Positions 25,632-34,563 are shown, counted from the first letter of the stretch. The stretch is 64,000 nt of DNA from Seohaeicola_A nanhaiensis (GCF_042654245.1 NZ_JBHSGI010000002.1:1149080-1213079); one strand, 5' to 3'. Made by a program: numbers and translations. Notes: generated from the letters alone by a model not told the origin.

Positions 25632-26456
25632 ATGATCACAAACCTAGGGTGGCGAGGCCGCCTTTGCCACAGGTTAGCCCGGGACGCATCGCCAGTGTTG
25701 AAGACACTCCAGTCGCTCTATGAGGACGATACACCGGAGGCGCATCGCTTTCGCTACGGGCTGCTCGCCTTCGATATCGCCACGGTGCTGTTCGTCATCG
25801 CGACGTCCTTCTTTCCGCATACCGACGTCATCGAAACGATGGATGCGGTGCTTGGCGCCATGATCCTCACCGATTTCTTGTTCCGGTTCTGGATCGAAAA
25901 GCGCAAGGATCGATTCTTTCTGCGCCTGACAAGCTGGGCCGACATCGTGGCGATGGTGTCGTTTCTTGCGCCGATCGCTGGCGAGGGCTTTGGCTTCCTG
26001 CGGATCCTTCGCACCCTCCGGCTTCTGCACACCTACGAACTGCTGGCCCGCCTGCGACAGGATTTTTCCTATTTCCGCCGGCATGAGGAAGTGATCCTGG
26101 CGACGGTCAATCTGTTTGTATTCCTCTTCGTCATGACCGGCATGATCTACGCTCTGCAATACGGAACCAACCCGCAGATCTCGAACTATGCTGACGCGCT
26201 CTATTTCACCGTGACCACGCTCACGACCACGGGGTTCGGTGATATAACCCTGACCGGCACATCAGGACGCATGCTGTCGGTTGGTGTGATGATCGTGGGG
26301 GTAACACTGTTCCTGCGGCTGGCCACGGTCCTGTTCCGCCCGCCAAAGGTCCGACAGGAGTGCGAAACCTGCGGGTTGATGCTGCACGACCCGGACGCGG
26401 TGCACTGCAAGCATTGCGGCGAGACGATCCGAATCCGGACCGAAGGCGCGGTCTGA
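25632..26456 (+). CDS. voltage-gated-type potassium channel with C-terminal zinc ribbon
   Basis: A 274-residue six-helix ion channel. The selectivity filter TTTGFGDI (about 198-205) indicates potassium, or relaxed potassium, selectivity. An S4-like helix has arginines at 124, 127 and 130 spaced every third residue. After S6 the protein carries CETC and CKHC (Cys 244, 247, 259, 262), a rubredoxin-like zinc ribbon, instead of an RCK domain. The ATG at 25632 is the longest start; a GTG at 25695 just before LKTLQSLYEDD is plausible. No clear ribosome binding site for either. Convergent with dnaJ. Confidence 0.85.
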   Translation: MITNLGWRGRLCHRLARDASPVLKTLQSLYEDDTPEAHRFRYGLLAFDIATVLFVIATSFFPHTDVIETMDAVLGAMILTDFLFRFWIEKRKDRFFLRLTSWADIVAMVSFLAPIAGEGFGFLRILRTLRLLHTYELLARLRQDFSYFRRHEEVILATVNLFVFLFVMTGMIYALQYGTNPQISNYADALYFTVTTLTTTGFGDITLTGTSGRMLSVGVMIVGVTLFLRLATVLFRPPKVRQECETCGLMLHDPDAVHCKHCGETIRIRTEGAV

Positions 26457-26488
26457 AACGAAAACGCCGGACCCAGGGGCCCGGCGTT
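26453..26488 (-). terminator. terminator of dnaJ
   Basis: On the minus strand AACGCCGG (26488-26481) pairs with CCGGCGTT (26470-26463) and is followed by TTCGTTTC. The T-rich tail reaches into the stop codon of the convergent ion-channel gene. Confidence 0.7.
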
Positions 26489-26511
26489 CATCCGTCTGCA
26501 TGTCGCGGAAA

Positions 26512-27651
26512 TCAGCCCTTCATGCCATCCCAGAAGGACTTAACCGTCGAGAAGAAGGACTTCGTTTCCGGGTTGTTGTCCTCGGATAGCTCGTCGAATT
26601 CACGCAGCATGTCCTTCTGCCGCGCTGTCAGGTTGACCGGTGTCTCCACCGCAAGCTCGATGAACATGTCACCCAGCGCGCCGCCGCGCAGGGCCGGCAT
26701 CCCCTTGCCGCGCAGGCGCATCTGTCGGCCCGACTGGCTGCCCGCCGGGATCTGGACACGGCCACGGCCGCCGTCGATGGTGGGCACCTCGATGGCGCCG
26801 CCCAGCGCGGCCTTGGCCATGCTGACCGGCACACGGCAATGCAGGTTGGTGCCATCCCGCTCGAACAGATCGTGCTGTGCCACGTCGACAAAGATGTAGA
26901 GGTCACCCGGAGGCCCGCCGCGCATCCCGGCCTCGCCCTCCCCGGCAAGCCGGATTCGCGTGCCCGTCTCGACCCCGGCCGGGATGTTGACGTTCAGCGC
27001 GCGGTCCTTTTCCACCCGACCGGCACCCTGGCAGGTCTTGCAGGGGTTCTTGATGATCTGGCCAAGGCCCGAACAGGTCGGGCAGGTGCGCTCGACCGTG
27101 AAGAAGCCTTGCTGTGCCCGCACCTTGCCCATGCCGGAACAGGTCGGACAGGTGGTCGGCTCAGCGCCGCCTTCGGCACCCGAGCCCTTGCAGGACGAAC
27201 AGGCCACGGCCGTCGGCACGTTGATCGTCTTTTGCACGCCGTTATAGGCATCCTCGAGCGTTACCCGCAGGTTATAGCGCAGGTCCGATCCGCGGGCCGC
27301 CCGGCGTCCACCGCCGCGCTGCCCACCCATGAAATCGCCGAACAGGTCGTCGAATACATCCGAGAAGGCCGAGGAGAAATCGCCGCCGCCAGGCCGCGCC
27401 CCGCGTCCGCCACCGCCCATGCCGCCTTCGAAAGCCGCGTGACCGAACCGGTCGTAGGCTGCCTTCTTGTCGGCGTCCTTCAGAACCTCGTAGGCCTCGT
27501 TCGCTTCCTTGAAACGAGTTTCGGCATTCGGGTCGTCGGCATTGCGGTCAGGGTGCAGTTCCTTGGCCTTGGTGCGGTAGGCCTTCTTGATTTCGTCCGC
27601 AGAGGCCCCCCGGGAAACGCCAAGCACGTCGTAAAAGTCACGCTTAGACAT
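26512..27651 (-). CDS. dnaJ: chaperone DnaJ
   Basis: Hsp40 co-chaperone that stimulates DnaK ATPase and delivers substrates; 379 residues. Domains in order: J-domain with HPD (about residues 33-35, ELHPDRNAD), Gly-rich linker including GGMGGGGRGARPGGGDF, zinc domain with four CxxCxGxG-type repeats (CSSCKGSG, CPTCSGMG, CPTCSGLG, CKTCQGAG) and the C-terminal substrate-binding and dimerisation domains. AAGGGA precedes the ATG at 27651. It lies 77 bases downstream of dnaK and is followed by a terminator. Confidence 0.97.
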   Translation of the reverse strand: MSKRDFYDVLGVSRGASADEIKKAYRTKAKELHPDRNADDPNAETRFKEANEAYEVLKDADKKAAYDRFGHAAFEGGMGGGGRGARPGGGDFSSAFSDVFDDLFGDFMGGQRGGGRRAARGSDLRYNLRVTLEDAYNGVQKTINVPTAVACSSCKGSGAEGGAEPTTCPTCSGMGKVRAQQGFFTVERTCPTCSGLGQIIKNPCKTCQGAGRVEKDRALNVNIPAGVETGTRIRLAGEGEAGMRGGPPGDLYIFVDVAQHDLFERDGTNLHCRVPVSMAKAALGGAIEVPTIDGGRGRVQIPAGSQSGRQMRLRGKGMPALRGGALGDMFIELAVETPVNLTARQKDMLREFDELSEDNNPETKSFFSTVKSFWDGMKG

Positions 27652-27684
27652 TATCAATCCCTTTCATCCGGAAATGCAGGGGGC

Positions 27685-27703
27685 CGGCCCGATCATCGGG
27701 CCG
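27685..27703. repeat. palindromic hairpin between dnaK and dnaJ
   Basis: CGGCCCGAT (27685-27693) and ATCGGGCCG (27695-27703) around a single C, a near-perfect palindrome. Without a T-tract it is better seen as an mRNA-stabilising or attenuating hairpin that could make DnaK more abundant than DnaJ. Confidence 0.5.
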
Positions 27704-27728
27704 ACCCACCGCCGGTTCCGTCTAGGCC

Positions 27729-29636
27729 TCAGGCACGCTTGTTGTCGTCGAGGTCTTCAAAGTCCGCGTCGACGATATCGTCATCGTCGCCACGCATGTC
27801 CGCCGCCGCCGGCTCGTCGCCTTCTTCCTGGCTCGCCTTGTAGATGGCTTCGCCAAGTTTCATTGCGGCTTCGGTCACGTTCTGGATGCCGGATTTGATC
27901 TTTTCGACCTTGCCCGTTTCCATCTCGTCACGCAGCGCGGCGATGGCCAGTTCGATTGCCTCGATCGTGGTCGGATCCACCTTGTCGGAATGCTCTTCCA
28001 TCGACTTCTCGGTCGAATGGATGAGGCTTTCCGCGTGGTTCTTGGCCTCGATCAGCTCGCGCCGTGCCTTGTCCGCCTCGGCGTTGTCCTCGGCGTCCTT
28101 GACCATCTTCTCGATGTCCTCGTCGCTGAGGCCACCGGATGCCTGGATGGTGATCTTCTGCTCCTTGCCGGTGCCCTTGTCCTTGGCGCTCACCGACACG
28201 ATGCCGTTGGCGTCGATGTCGAAGGTCACCTCGATCTGCGGCATGCCGCGCGGGGCCGGAGGAATGCTCTCAAGGTTGAACTGGCCGAGGATCTTGTTGT
28301 CGGCCGCCATCTCCCGCTCGCCCTGGAACACGCGGATGGTCACCGCGTTCTGGTTGTCCTCGGCGGTCGAGAAGATCTGGCTCTTCTTCGTCGGGATGGT
28401 CGTGTTGCGGTCGATCAGCCGGGTGAACACGCCGCCCAGAGTTTCGATACCCAGCGACAGCGGAGTCACGTCCAGCAGCACGACGTCCTTGACGTCACCC
28501 TGCAGCACGCCGGCCTGAATGGCCGCGCCCATGGCAACCACCTCGTCGGGATTCACACCCTTGTGGGGCTCTTTCCCGAAGAACTTGGTCACTTCCTCGA
28601 CGACTTTCGGCATCCGCGTCATACCGCCGACGAGCACGACTTCGTCCACGTCCGCCGCGGTGATGCCGGCATCCTTAAGCGCCGCCTGGCAGGGCTTCAT
28701 CGAGGCCTTGATCAGATCCATCACAAGGCTTTCCAGCTTGGCGCGGGTCAGTTTCATGACCAGGTGCAGCGGCTGACCGGCTTTCGGGTCCATCGAGATG
28801 AACGGCTGGTTGATCTCGGTCTGCTGGCTCGACGACAGTTCGATCTTAGCCTTCTCGGCGGCTTCCTTGAGCCGCTGCAGCGCCATCTTGTCCTTGGTCA
28901 GGTCGACGCCATGCTCTTTCTTGAACTCGTCGGCCAAGTAGTTGACGATCCGCATGTCGAAGTCTTCACCGCCAAGGAAGGTATCCCCGTTGGTCGATTT
29001 CACTTCGAACAGGCCGTCGTCGATTTCCAGGATGGTGATGTCGAAGGTCCCGCCGCCGAGGTCATAGACGGCGATCGTCTCGGTTTCCTTCTTGTCGAGA
29101 CCATAGGCCAGCGCGGCCGCCGTCGGTTCGTTGATGATGCGCAGCACTTCAAGGCCGGCGATCTTGCCCGCGTCCTTGGTGGCCTGACGCTGGGCGTCGT
29201 TGAAGTAGGCAGGCACGGTGATGACGGCCTGCGTCACATCCTCGCCCAGATAGGATTCGGCGGTTTCCTTCATCTTGCCCAGAATGAAGGCCGAGATTTG
29301 CGACGGCGAATACTTGTCGCCCCGGGCCTCGACCCAGGCGTCGCCATTGCCGCCGTCCACGACCGTGTACGGCAGGTTCTTCTTGTCCTTGGCGAGGTTC
29401 GGATCGTCGATCCGGCGGCCGATCAGCCGCTTGACCCCGAAGACGGTGTTGGTCGGATTGGTGACGGCCTGGCGTTTGGCCGGCTGGCCGACAAGACGTT
29501 CGTCGTCCGTGAAGGCGACGATAGACGGCGTCGTGCGCGCGCCTTCGGAGTTTTCGATCACCCGGGGCTGGCTACCATCCATGATGGCCACGCAGCTGTT
29601 GGTTGTCCCGAGGTCGATACCGATGACTTTACCCAT
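27729..29636 (-). CDS. dnaK: chaperone DnaK (Hsp70)
   Basis: ATP-dependent Hsp70 chaperone, 635 residues. It starts MGKVIGIDLGTTNSCVAIMDG, with phosphate-1 motif IDLGTTNS, DLGGGTFD at about 194-201, the linker VLLDVTPLSLGIET, and a disordered acidic C-terminus ending in DNKRA. GGAAGGGA precedes the ATG at 29636; the further upstream open frame overlaps the promoter and is rejected. Heat-shock control is supported by the RpoH-type promoter at 29748-29776. dnaJ follows on the same strand. Confidence 0.98.
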   Translation of the reverse strand: MGKVIGIDLGTTNSCVAIMDGSQPRVIENSEGARTTPSIVAFTDDERLVGQPAKRQAVTNPTNTVFGVKRLIGRRIDDPNLAKDKKNLPYTVVDGGNGDAWVEARGDKYSPSQISAFILGKMKETAESYLGEDVTQAVITVPAYFNDAQRQATKDAGKIAGLEVLRIINEPTAAALAYGLDKKETETIAVYDLGGGTFDITILEIDDGLFEVKSTNGDTFLGGEDFDMRIVNYLADEFKKEHGVDLTKDKMALQRLKEAAEKAKIELSSSQQTEINQPFISMDPKAGQPLHLVMKLTRAKLESLVMDLIKASMKPCQAALKDAGITAADVDEVVLVGGMTRMPKVVEEVTKFFGKEPHKGVNPDEVVAMGAAIQAGVLQGDVKDVVLLDVTPLSLGIETLGGVFTRLIDRNTTIPTKKSQIFSTAEDNQNAVTIRVFQGEREMAADNKILGQFNLESIPPAPRGMPQIEVTFDIDANGIVSVSAKDKGTGKEQKITIQASGGLSDEDIEKMVKDAEDNAEADKARRELIEAKNHAESLIHSTEKSMEEHSDKVDPTTIEAIELAIAALRDEMETGKVEKIKSGIQNVTEAAMKLGEAIYKASQEEGDEPAAADMRGDDDDIVDADFEDLDDNKRA

Positions 29637-29747
29637 TGTTTGATCCCTTCCACTTAAGGCGATTGTCTGGACGCCGACCCGTTGCGGCATCGGCTGCCCA
29701 GCCCGGCCCGGCATTGCTTGCGCCCTGCCCTCCAGGCTTCGACGGGT

Positions 29748-29776
29748 ATATAAGGAGGGGGTCCCGTGCCCGCAAG
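29748..29776 (-). promoter_or_regulatory. candidate RpoH (sigma-32) heat-shock promoter of dnaK
   Basis: Minus-strand CTTG (29776-29773), 18 bases, then CTTATAT (29754-29748). This agrees with the CTTG-N17/18-CYTATNT pattern described for alphaproteobacterial heat-shock promoters. The leader to the dnaK ATG would be about 100 bases. No CIRCE element is present. Confidence 0.62.
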
Positions 29777-30047
29777 CCGCGCAGAAAGCCGAGATCGGCA
29801 AAAATGTCGCTTTGCGGGTTTTCGAGCCCCATTCCGGAGCAATCAGGTCGGAGGTTCCGGTTTCTCGCAGGAAATTGGGCGCAAGTGGCAGCGGCGACCC
29901 AAAGGTCCACGTGGGCCAATGTATCGGAAATTTTCGGAATGAGATATGGACTGAACCGGCTGGCAGGATAAATCGAACCCATGACCGGCCAGCAAATCCA
30001 ACCTACCCCGGCCGTTTACGAGCCAGCGTCACCCAGAGGATCTGGCG
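29777..30047. other. intergenic region between dnaK promoter and alkB-like gene
   Basis: About 270 bases without a supportable gene. I see no tRNA, small ORF with a ribosome binding site, or strong repeat. It must contain the promoter of the alkB-like gene, but I cannot place it with confidence. Confidence 0.5.
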
Positions 30048-30650
30048 ATGACTGACCTCACGCTCAACGGTGTGCAGATACGCCAGCAGGCGCTTGACCG
30101 CGCCGCTCAGACTGCACTGTTAGACGCCCTTCGGGCCGTTGCCGCCGCCGCCCCGCCCTATGCGCCCGACACGCCCTATGGCAAACCGATGAGCGTACGG
30201 ATGACCTCGGCAGGCCGCTTCGGCTGGTATTCCGACCGCACCGGCTATCGCTACGTCGACCGCCACCCGTCGGGCGCCCCCTGGCCAGCGATCCCGCCGC
30301 AGGTGCTGGAGCTTTGGACACAACTCACCGGCCTCGACCGTGCCCCCGAATGCTGTCTCATCAATTTCTACGGCGAAGGCGCGCGGATGGGGCTGCATCA
30401 GGACAAGGACGAGGCCGACTTCTCCTGGCCCGTGCTCTCGATCAGCCTTGGCGACGACGGGCTGTTCCGCGTGGGCGGGACGCGACGGAGCGATCCCACG
30501 CGCTCGGTCTGGCTCAAATCCGGCGATATTGCCATTCTCGGAGGTCCCGCGCGGCTGGCCTACCACGGGGTCGACCGCATCCGCTTTGGCTCGTCTGACC
30601 TGCTGCCGAAACACGGGCGGATCAACTTGACGCTCCGCGTTGTCACCTGA
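30048..30650 (+). CDS. alkB: AlkB-like alpha-ketoglutarate-dependent dioxygenase
   Basis: Fe(II)/2-oxoglutarate-dependent enzyme expected to demethylate 1-methyladenine and 3-methylcytosine in DNA; 200 residues. The iron ligands are visible in GLHQDKDE (His-x-Asp at about 117-119) and AYHGVDR (His at about 173), and the 2-oxoglutarate arginines in RINLTLR at the C-terminus. The NFYGEGARMGLHQD segment and the nucleotide-recognition lid around MSVRMTSAGRFGWYS are typical of true AlkB. AGAGGA lies about 9 bases before the ATG. Confidence 0.93.
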   Translation: MTDLTLNGVQIRQQALDRAAQTALLDALRAVAAAAPPYAPDTPYGKPMSVRMTSAGRFGWYSDRTGYRYVDRHPSGAPWPAIPPQVLELWTQLTGLDRAPECCLINFYGEGARMGLHQDKDEADFSWPVLSISLGDDGLFRVGGTRRSDPTRSVWLKSGDIAILGGPARLAYHGVDRIRFGSSDLLPKHGRINLTLRVVT

Positions 30651-30710
30651 CGGGGTTAACAGCGCCGCCAGCGCCCGCTAAAGCTGGGCAGACACCACCC
30701 AGGACACACC

Positions 30711-31553
30711 ATGATCACCACCCGCCTGCACGGTCGCCTGGGCAACCAGATGTTCCAATACGCCGCCGCCCGCGGCCTTGCGGAGCGGCTTTGCACTACG
30801 GTTGCGCTGGACACCCGCGGCGCGAAGGCGCGGGGCGAGGGCGTTCTGACCCGCGTGTTCGACCTGTCACTGTCACAGCCAGACCGGCTTCCGCCCGATC
30901 GTCAGACAGCGCCCCTGCGCTATCTGATCTGGCGCGCTGCCGGACTGCCGCCGAAACTGCATCGCGAACGCAGTCTGGGTTACAACCGCGCCTCCGAGAC
31001 TTGGGAAGACGGCAGCTACCTGCACGGCTACTGGCAGTCCGAGCGCTATTTCGCCAAAGCCGCCGACGCGGTCCGCAGCGCCTTTACCTTTCCCGCCTTC
31101 CGCGACCCCCGAAATAAGGAGATGGCCAGCAGGATTGCCGCGACCCTGTCGATCTCGCTGCATGTCCGCCGGGGCGACTATCTGACCACGGGGGCGCATG
31201 GCACCTGCGACAGCGCCTATTACAACGCAGCTCTGGAGCGGATCCTGAGCGGGCTGGAGGGCCAACCCACGGTCTACGTCTTCTCGGACGATCCGGCCTG
31301 GGCGCGGGACAACCTGCCCCTGCCCTGCGACCGCGTCGTGGTCGATTTCAACGGACCTGACGCCGATTACGAAGACATGCGGCTGATGTCGCTGTGCCAG
31401 CACAACATCATCGCCAATTCGTCGTTCTCGTGGTGGGCCGCATGGCTCAATACGACCGCGGGCAGGCGCGTCGCCGCACCTGCCCGCTGGTTTGCCGACC
31501 CCCGGCTTTACAATCCCGACCTCTTGCCGAAAGACTGGATCGCCGTGGCCTGA
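30711..31553 (+). CDS. glycosyltransferase family 11 (alpha-1,2-fucosyltransferase-like)
   Basis: A 280-residue GT11-type enzyme that would transfer fucose (or another sugar) from GDP-fucose to a surface glycan. The N-terminal LHGRLGNQMFQYAAARGLA, the LHVRRGDYL nucleotide-sugar motif at about 147-155, and the C-terminal NSSFSWWAAWLN are the GT11 signature blocks. No polysaccharide cluster surrounds it: upstream is an alkB-like gene, downstream a convergent DUF2125 gene 5 bases away. The acceptor is therefore unknown. Confidence 0.88.
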   Translation: MITTRLHGRLGNQMFQYAAARGLAERLCTTVALDTRGAKARGEGVLTRVFDLSLSQPDRLPPDRQTAPLRYLIWRAAGLPPKLHRERSLGYNRASETWEDGSYLHGYWQSERYFAKAADAVRSAFTFPAFRDPRNKEMASRIAATLSISLHVRRGDYLTTGAHGTCDSAYYNAALERILSGLEGQPTVYVFSDDPAWARDNLPLPCDRVVVDFNGPDADYEDMRLMSLCQHNIIANSSFSWWAAWLNTTAGRRVAAPARWFADPRLYNPDLLPKDWIAVA

Positions 31554-31558
31554 GCGGC

Positions 31559-33088
31559 CTATTTGATGCGGATGCCGTTGGCCATCACCTGGCCCTCTTC
31601 GGTCAGCTCGATATGCGACTTCAGCACGTCTTCGCCTTCCTCCGGCGCCGGTTTGGCCACCATGCCGATGCCCATCCGCGCACCCATGGCTTCCTCATCC
31701 GACACCAGGCCCATCCCGACCAGTTTCTCGATCAGCGCGTTGCTGCCTTTCAGGGTCATGTCCAGCGTGCCCGTCGGCTTGGGGAAGCCGTTGAACGTCA
31801 CCTTGTCGGTATTGTCGAAGGTCGCCGCACCGCTCGCGACAAGCGACGCGCCGGCCGCTTCGACCGTCAGGTCGTTCAGCGTGGCACTGTGGATTTCGCC
31901 CGGGACCTCACCGGCATCTTCCATCGCCTTGACCGACATGAAGTCGAGCCAGTCGACAAAGCTTTTCACCTCGGCCGTCATGTCAAGGCGCAGGGTCGCC
32001 GGATCACGCGGGATCGCTTTGCCCGGGTCGATCAGACCCCACAGCGATTCACCAACCGTCAGCCCGGAGATTTCCATCGACATGGCGACCGTCTTCAGCT
32101 CTTCGCCAGAGGTCAGCGGCAACGCAATCTTGCCCGCCGTTTTCGCCGCGTCCAAGTTGATCTCCAGCGGTATGATCTCGGGCATGAACATCTTGGCGGA
32201 GGTGTCGGTCCCGTCCCCATTCAGGGCGATGCCGTCCTTATCGAAGCGCATCCCGATCTTGTAGATATCCACCACACTATGCTGTTCCTGTACCGTCTTC
32301 GCCCCCGCCATGACGGTCTGGTGGGTCTCATAGCCCTTGATCTCGGTATCGGCCTTGAACATCAGCCCGCCGCGCACGGCGGCCGCAAGATTCATGATAT
32401 CCATGCCGTTGCGCGGCAACACCATCGAATAGGTGCCAGTGCCGGCCGCCGCCTTGTTGGACTGTTCGAAGGTCCCGCCTTTCCCGTCGTTCATCGAGAA
32501 GGAGGCGTCATAGGCGCCGTGCGTCGAGCTGCCAGAGACCGACACCAGCTTGCCCACCACAACCCGCTGTTCCGACTTCAGGTCGTTCATCGTCAAGTTC
32601 AGGCGCGCATCGGGGTTCGCGACCTCGGGCACCTGCAGATCGGTCAACGACATCGTGATCGTCTCGAAGGCAGAAATATAGGTGACATCGCCCGGATCGC
32701 CCGACGCAGTCGTCTTGCCACCGGTCATGTCGAACTTGACGCCAACAGCGAACTTCGGTTTGTCCTTGGGTTCGAAGGCGAAATGCAGTTCGAACCCATC
32801 GGGAACGACGATCTCGACCGTGCCGTCGCCCGACTCGACCAGATCGAAGCTCGACTCGCGCAAGCTGACCTTGCCGGCGTCAAAGGGCAGCATCCACTCG
32901 AGCGCCAGCTCGCCGGTCGAGAGCGTATTTCCCGTGCGCGCAGGCTGAACGCTCAGCGTGCCGCCCAGAGTGTCGAGATAGGCGCGGATGTTGGTCCAGA
33001 CATCGTCTGCAGTCACATCGGCCTGCGCAATTCCGGCGCTGAAGACGGTGGCAAGGGCGGTGGATGCCGCAAGAGCAAATCGGGACAT
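31559..33088 (-). CDS. DUF2125 domain exported protein
   Basis: A 509-residue protein of the DUF2125 family, found mainly in Rhodobacterales. It has a signal peptide (MSRFALAASTALATVFSAGIAQA, cleavage near AQA-D), then a long beta-rich domain with repeated amphipathic strands, resembling outer-membrane or lipid-transfer type beta-sandwich proteins. No catalytic motif is visible and its function is unknown. The ATG at 33088 immediately precedes the signal peptide and has an AAGG ribosome binding site; the upstream extension is rejected. Confidence 0.8.
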   Translation of the reverse strand: MSRFALAASTALATVFSAGIAQADVTADDVWTNIRAYLDTLGGTLSVQPARTGNTLSTGELALEWMLPFDAGKVSLRESSFDLVESGDGTVEIVVPDGFELHFAFEPKDKPKFAVGVKFDMTGGKTTASGDPGDVTYISAFETITMSLTDLQVPEVANPDARLNLTMNDLKSEQRVVVGKLVSVSGSSTHGAYDASFSMNDGKGGTFEQSNKAAAGTGTYSMVLPRNGMDIMNLAAAVRGGLMFKADTEIKGYETHQTVMAGAKTVQEQHSVVDIYKIGMRFDKDGIALNGDGTDTSAKMFMPEIIPLEINLDAAKTAGKIALPLTSGEELKTVAMSMEISGLTVGESLWGLIDPGKAIPRDPATLRLDMTAEVKSFVDWLDFMSVKAMEDAGEVPGEIHSATLNDLTVEAAGASLVASGAATFDNTDKVTFNGFPKPTGTLDMTLKGSNALIEKLVGMGLVSDEEAMGARMGIGMVAKPAPEEGEDVLKSHIELTEEGQVMANGIRIK

Positions 33089-33164
33089 GGTCAACCTTTT
33101 CGATAACTTATGTGTCGGCGCGCAGCCTATCCGCTCTACACGCATTTGGCGAGGGGAAGCCGCC

Positions 33165-34367
33165 TCAGCCCGCCAGCAGCAGACCCAATCGGCGGATTCC
33201 CTCTTCGATGGTTTCCTTGTCGGCCAGCGAAAAACTGAGCCGCAGCGTGTTGCCGCCCGTTCCGTCGGCGAAGAACGCCCGCCCCGGCACGAAGGCCACG
33301 CGCTGGGTCTTCAGCGATTTGGCCAGCAGTTCGGCGCCGTCTAGATTCGGCGGGACCGTCAGCCAGACGAACATGCCGCCCTCGGGATGGGTCCAGCTTA
33401 CCCCCTCGGGCATATATCGCTTGAGCGCCGACAGCATGTGATCGCGGCGCTCGGCATAGACCCCGCGCAGCATGGCAACGTGATCGTCGAAGATGCTGCG
33501 CGCCACCCGGTCGATCGCCATCTGGTTCAGGGTCGAGGAATGCAGATCGCCCGCCTGCTTGAGCAGCACCATCTGCCCTATGGCCCGTTTCGACCCGCAG
33601 ACCCAGCCCACCCGCAGCCCCGGCGCCAGAGATTTCGAGAAGCTGCCGCAATACAGCGTGCGGCAGTCCTCGATATTGCCTTTGCGCGCGATCTCGAGCG
33701 CGAGGATCGGGGGGATCGCCTCGCCGTTGTATCGCAGCGCCTGATAGGCGGCGTCCTCGATCACCGCCATGTCCAGCTCGTCCGCCAGATCCAGCACCCG
33801 TTCGCGCGCGGCGCGGTCCATCGTGCGGCCGGTGGGGTTGGCGAAATCGACCGACATATAGGCGAATTTCACCCGCCCGCCCGCGGCCGCCGCCGTTTCG
33901 GCATAGTCCGACGCGCTGCGGTTGGTCTCGGGGTCGAGCCGGTCATAGGTCGGCTCGTAGGCGTTGAAGGCGCCCAGCGCTCCCAGGTAGGTCGGCCAGC
34001 CGACAAGGGCGGTATCGCCCGGCGACAGCAGCAGCTTGCCAAGATAGTCCAGCGCCTGCTGGCTGCCTGAAGTGATCAGGATGTTGTCGGCGGTGCAGGG
34101 AATGCCGATGGTCGCCATATGCGCCGCGATCCATTCGCGCAGGGGCGGATATCCCTCGCTGACCGAATATTGCAGCGCCTCGCCCGCGCTCGTCGCGAAG
34201 ATATCGGCATAGGCCTCGCGGAACGCCTGGTCGGGGAACAGCTTCGGATCCGGAATGCCGCCCGCAAACGAGATGATGTCCGGCTGCGCCAGCAGTTTCA
34301 GCAGCTCGCGGATTTCCGATGCCTTCATCCGACCCGCGCGCGTTGCGAACACTTTTTCCCAGTCCAT
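33165..34367 (-). CDS. PLP-dependent aminotransferase, fold type I (2-aminoadipate aminotransferase-like)
   Basis: A 400-residue class I/II aminotransferase of the LysN/ArAT-like (MocR-related but without HTH) group. Seen are the N-terminal ISFAGGIPDPKLFP segment, the cofactor-contact motif in ITSGSQQALDYLGKLLL, the Asp of VIEDAAYQALRYNG, and the Schiff-base lysine in GSFSKSLAPGLRVGW at about residue 245. It probably transaminates aromatic, branched or 2-aminoadipate-type substrates; the exact substrate is not deducible. The ATG at 34367 has GGGAGGG upstream. Divergent from the peroxiredoxin-like gene across an unusually A+T-rich spacer. Confidence 0.88.
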   Translation of the reverse strand: MDWEKVFATRAGRMKASEIRELLKLLAQPDIISFAGGIPDPKLFPDQAFREAYADIFATSAGEALQYSVSEGYPPLREWIAAHMATIGIPCTADNILITSGSQQALDYLGKLLLSPGDTALVGWPTYLGALGAFNAYEPTYDRLDPETNRSASDYAETAAAAGGRVKFAYMSVDFANPTGRTMDRAARERVLDLADELDMAVIEDAAYQALRYNGEAIPPILALEIARKGNIEDCRTLYCGSFSKSLAPGLRVGWVCGSKRAIGQMVLLKQAGDLHSSTLNQMAIDRVARSIFDDHVAMLRGVYAERRDHMLSALKRYMPEGVSWTHPEGGMFVWLTVPPNLDGAELLAKSLKTQRVAFVPGRAFFADGTGGNTLRLSFSLADKETIEEGIRRLGLLLAG

Positions 34368-34563
34368 CGACGGCCCTCCCTTGGAAACTTGCGCCAAGGG
34401 AGGCTCATTTGAAATAAATGTCAATATTGCTGACTTATGTGACAATGAATGTTACTGCGCCCTCCGCAAGGCTCATTTCCCCGTGACCGGTCGCTTTGGT
34501 TGTTTACCTTTTCGGGCGCGCCGCGCGACTGTTCGGCACGTCACCAACAGCAAAGGTTCACGG
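34368..34563. promoter_or_regulatory. A+T-rich divergent promoter region
   Basis: Between the aminotransferase and peroxiredoxin-like genes, bases about 34405-34452 are far more A+T-rich than the surroundings. They hold several TGTCA/TGACA elements (TGTCA at 34419, TGACA at 34440) and the imperfect palindrome GTCA-N7-TGAC (34420-34434). Shared regulation is plausible; exact -35/-10 boxes are not clear. Confidence 0.4.

Noticed and set aside
27990..29657. 555-codon plus-strand open frame opposite dnaK
   Set aside because: Antisense mirror of dnaK, a well-known artefact at this gene in GC-rich genomes.
29637..30047. CIRCE element or tRNA gene upstream of dnaK
   Set aside because: No TTAGCACTC-N9-GAGTGCTAA-type repeat and no cloverleaf could be found on either strand.
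31394..33106. 570-codon plus-strand open frame opposite the DUF2125 gene
   Set aside because: The minus-strand frame has a signal peptide and ribosome binding site; the plus frame has neither and overlaps the end of the GT11 gene.
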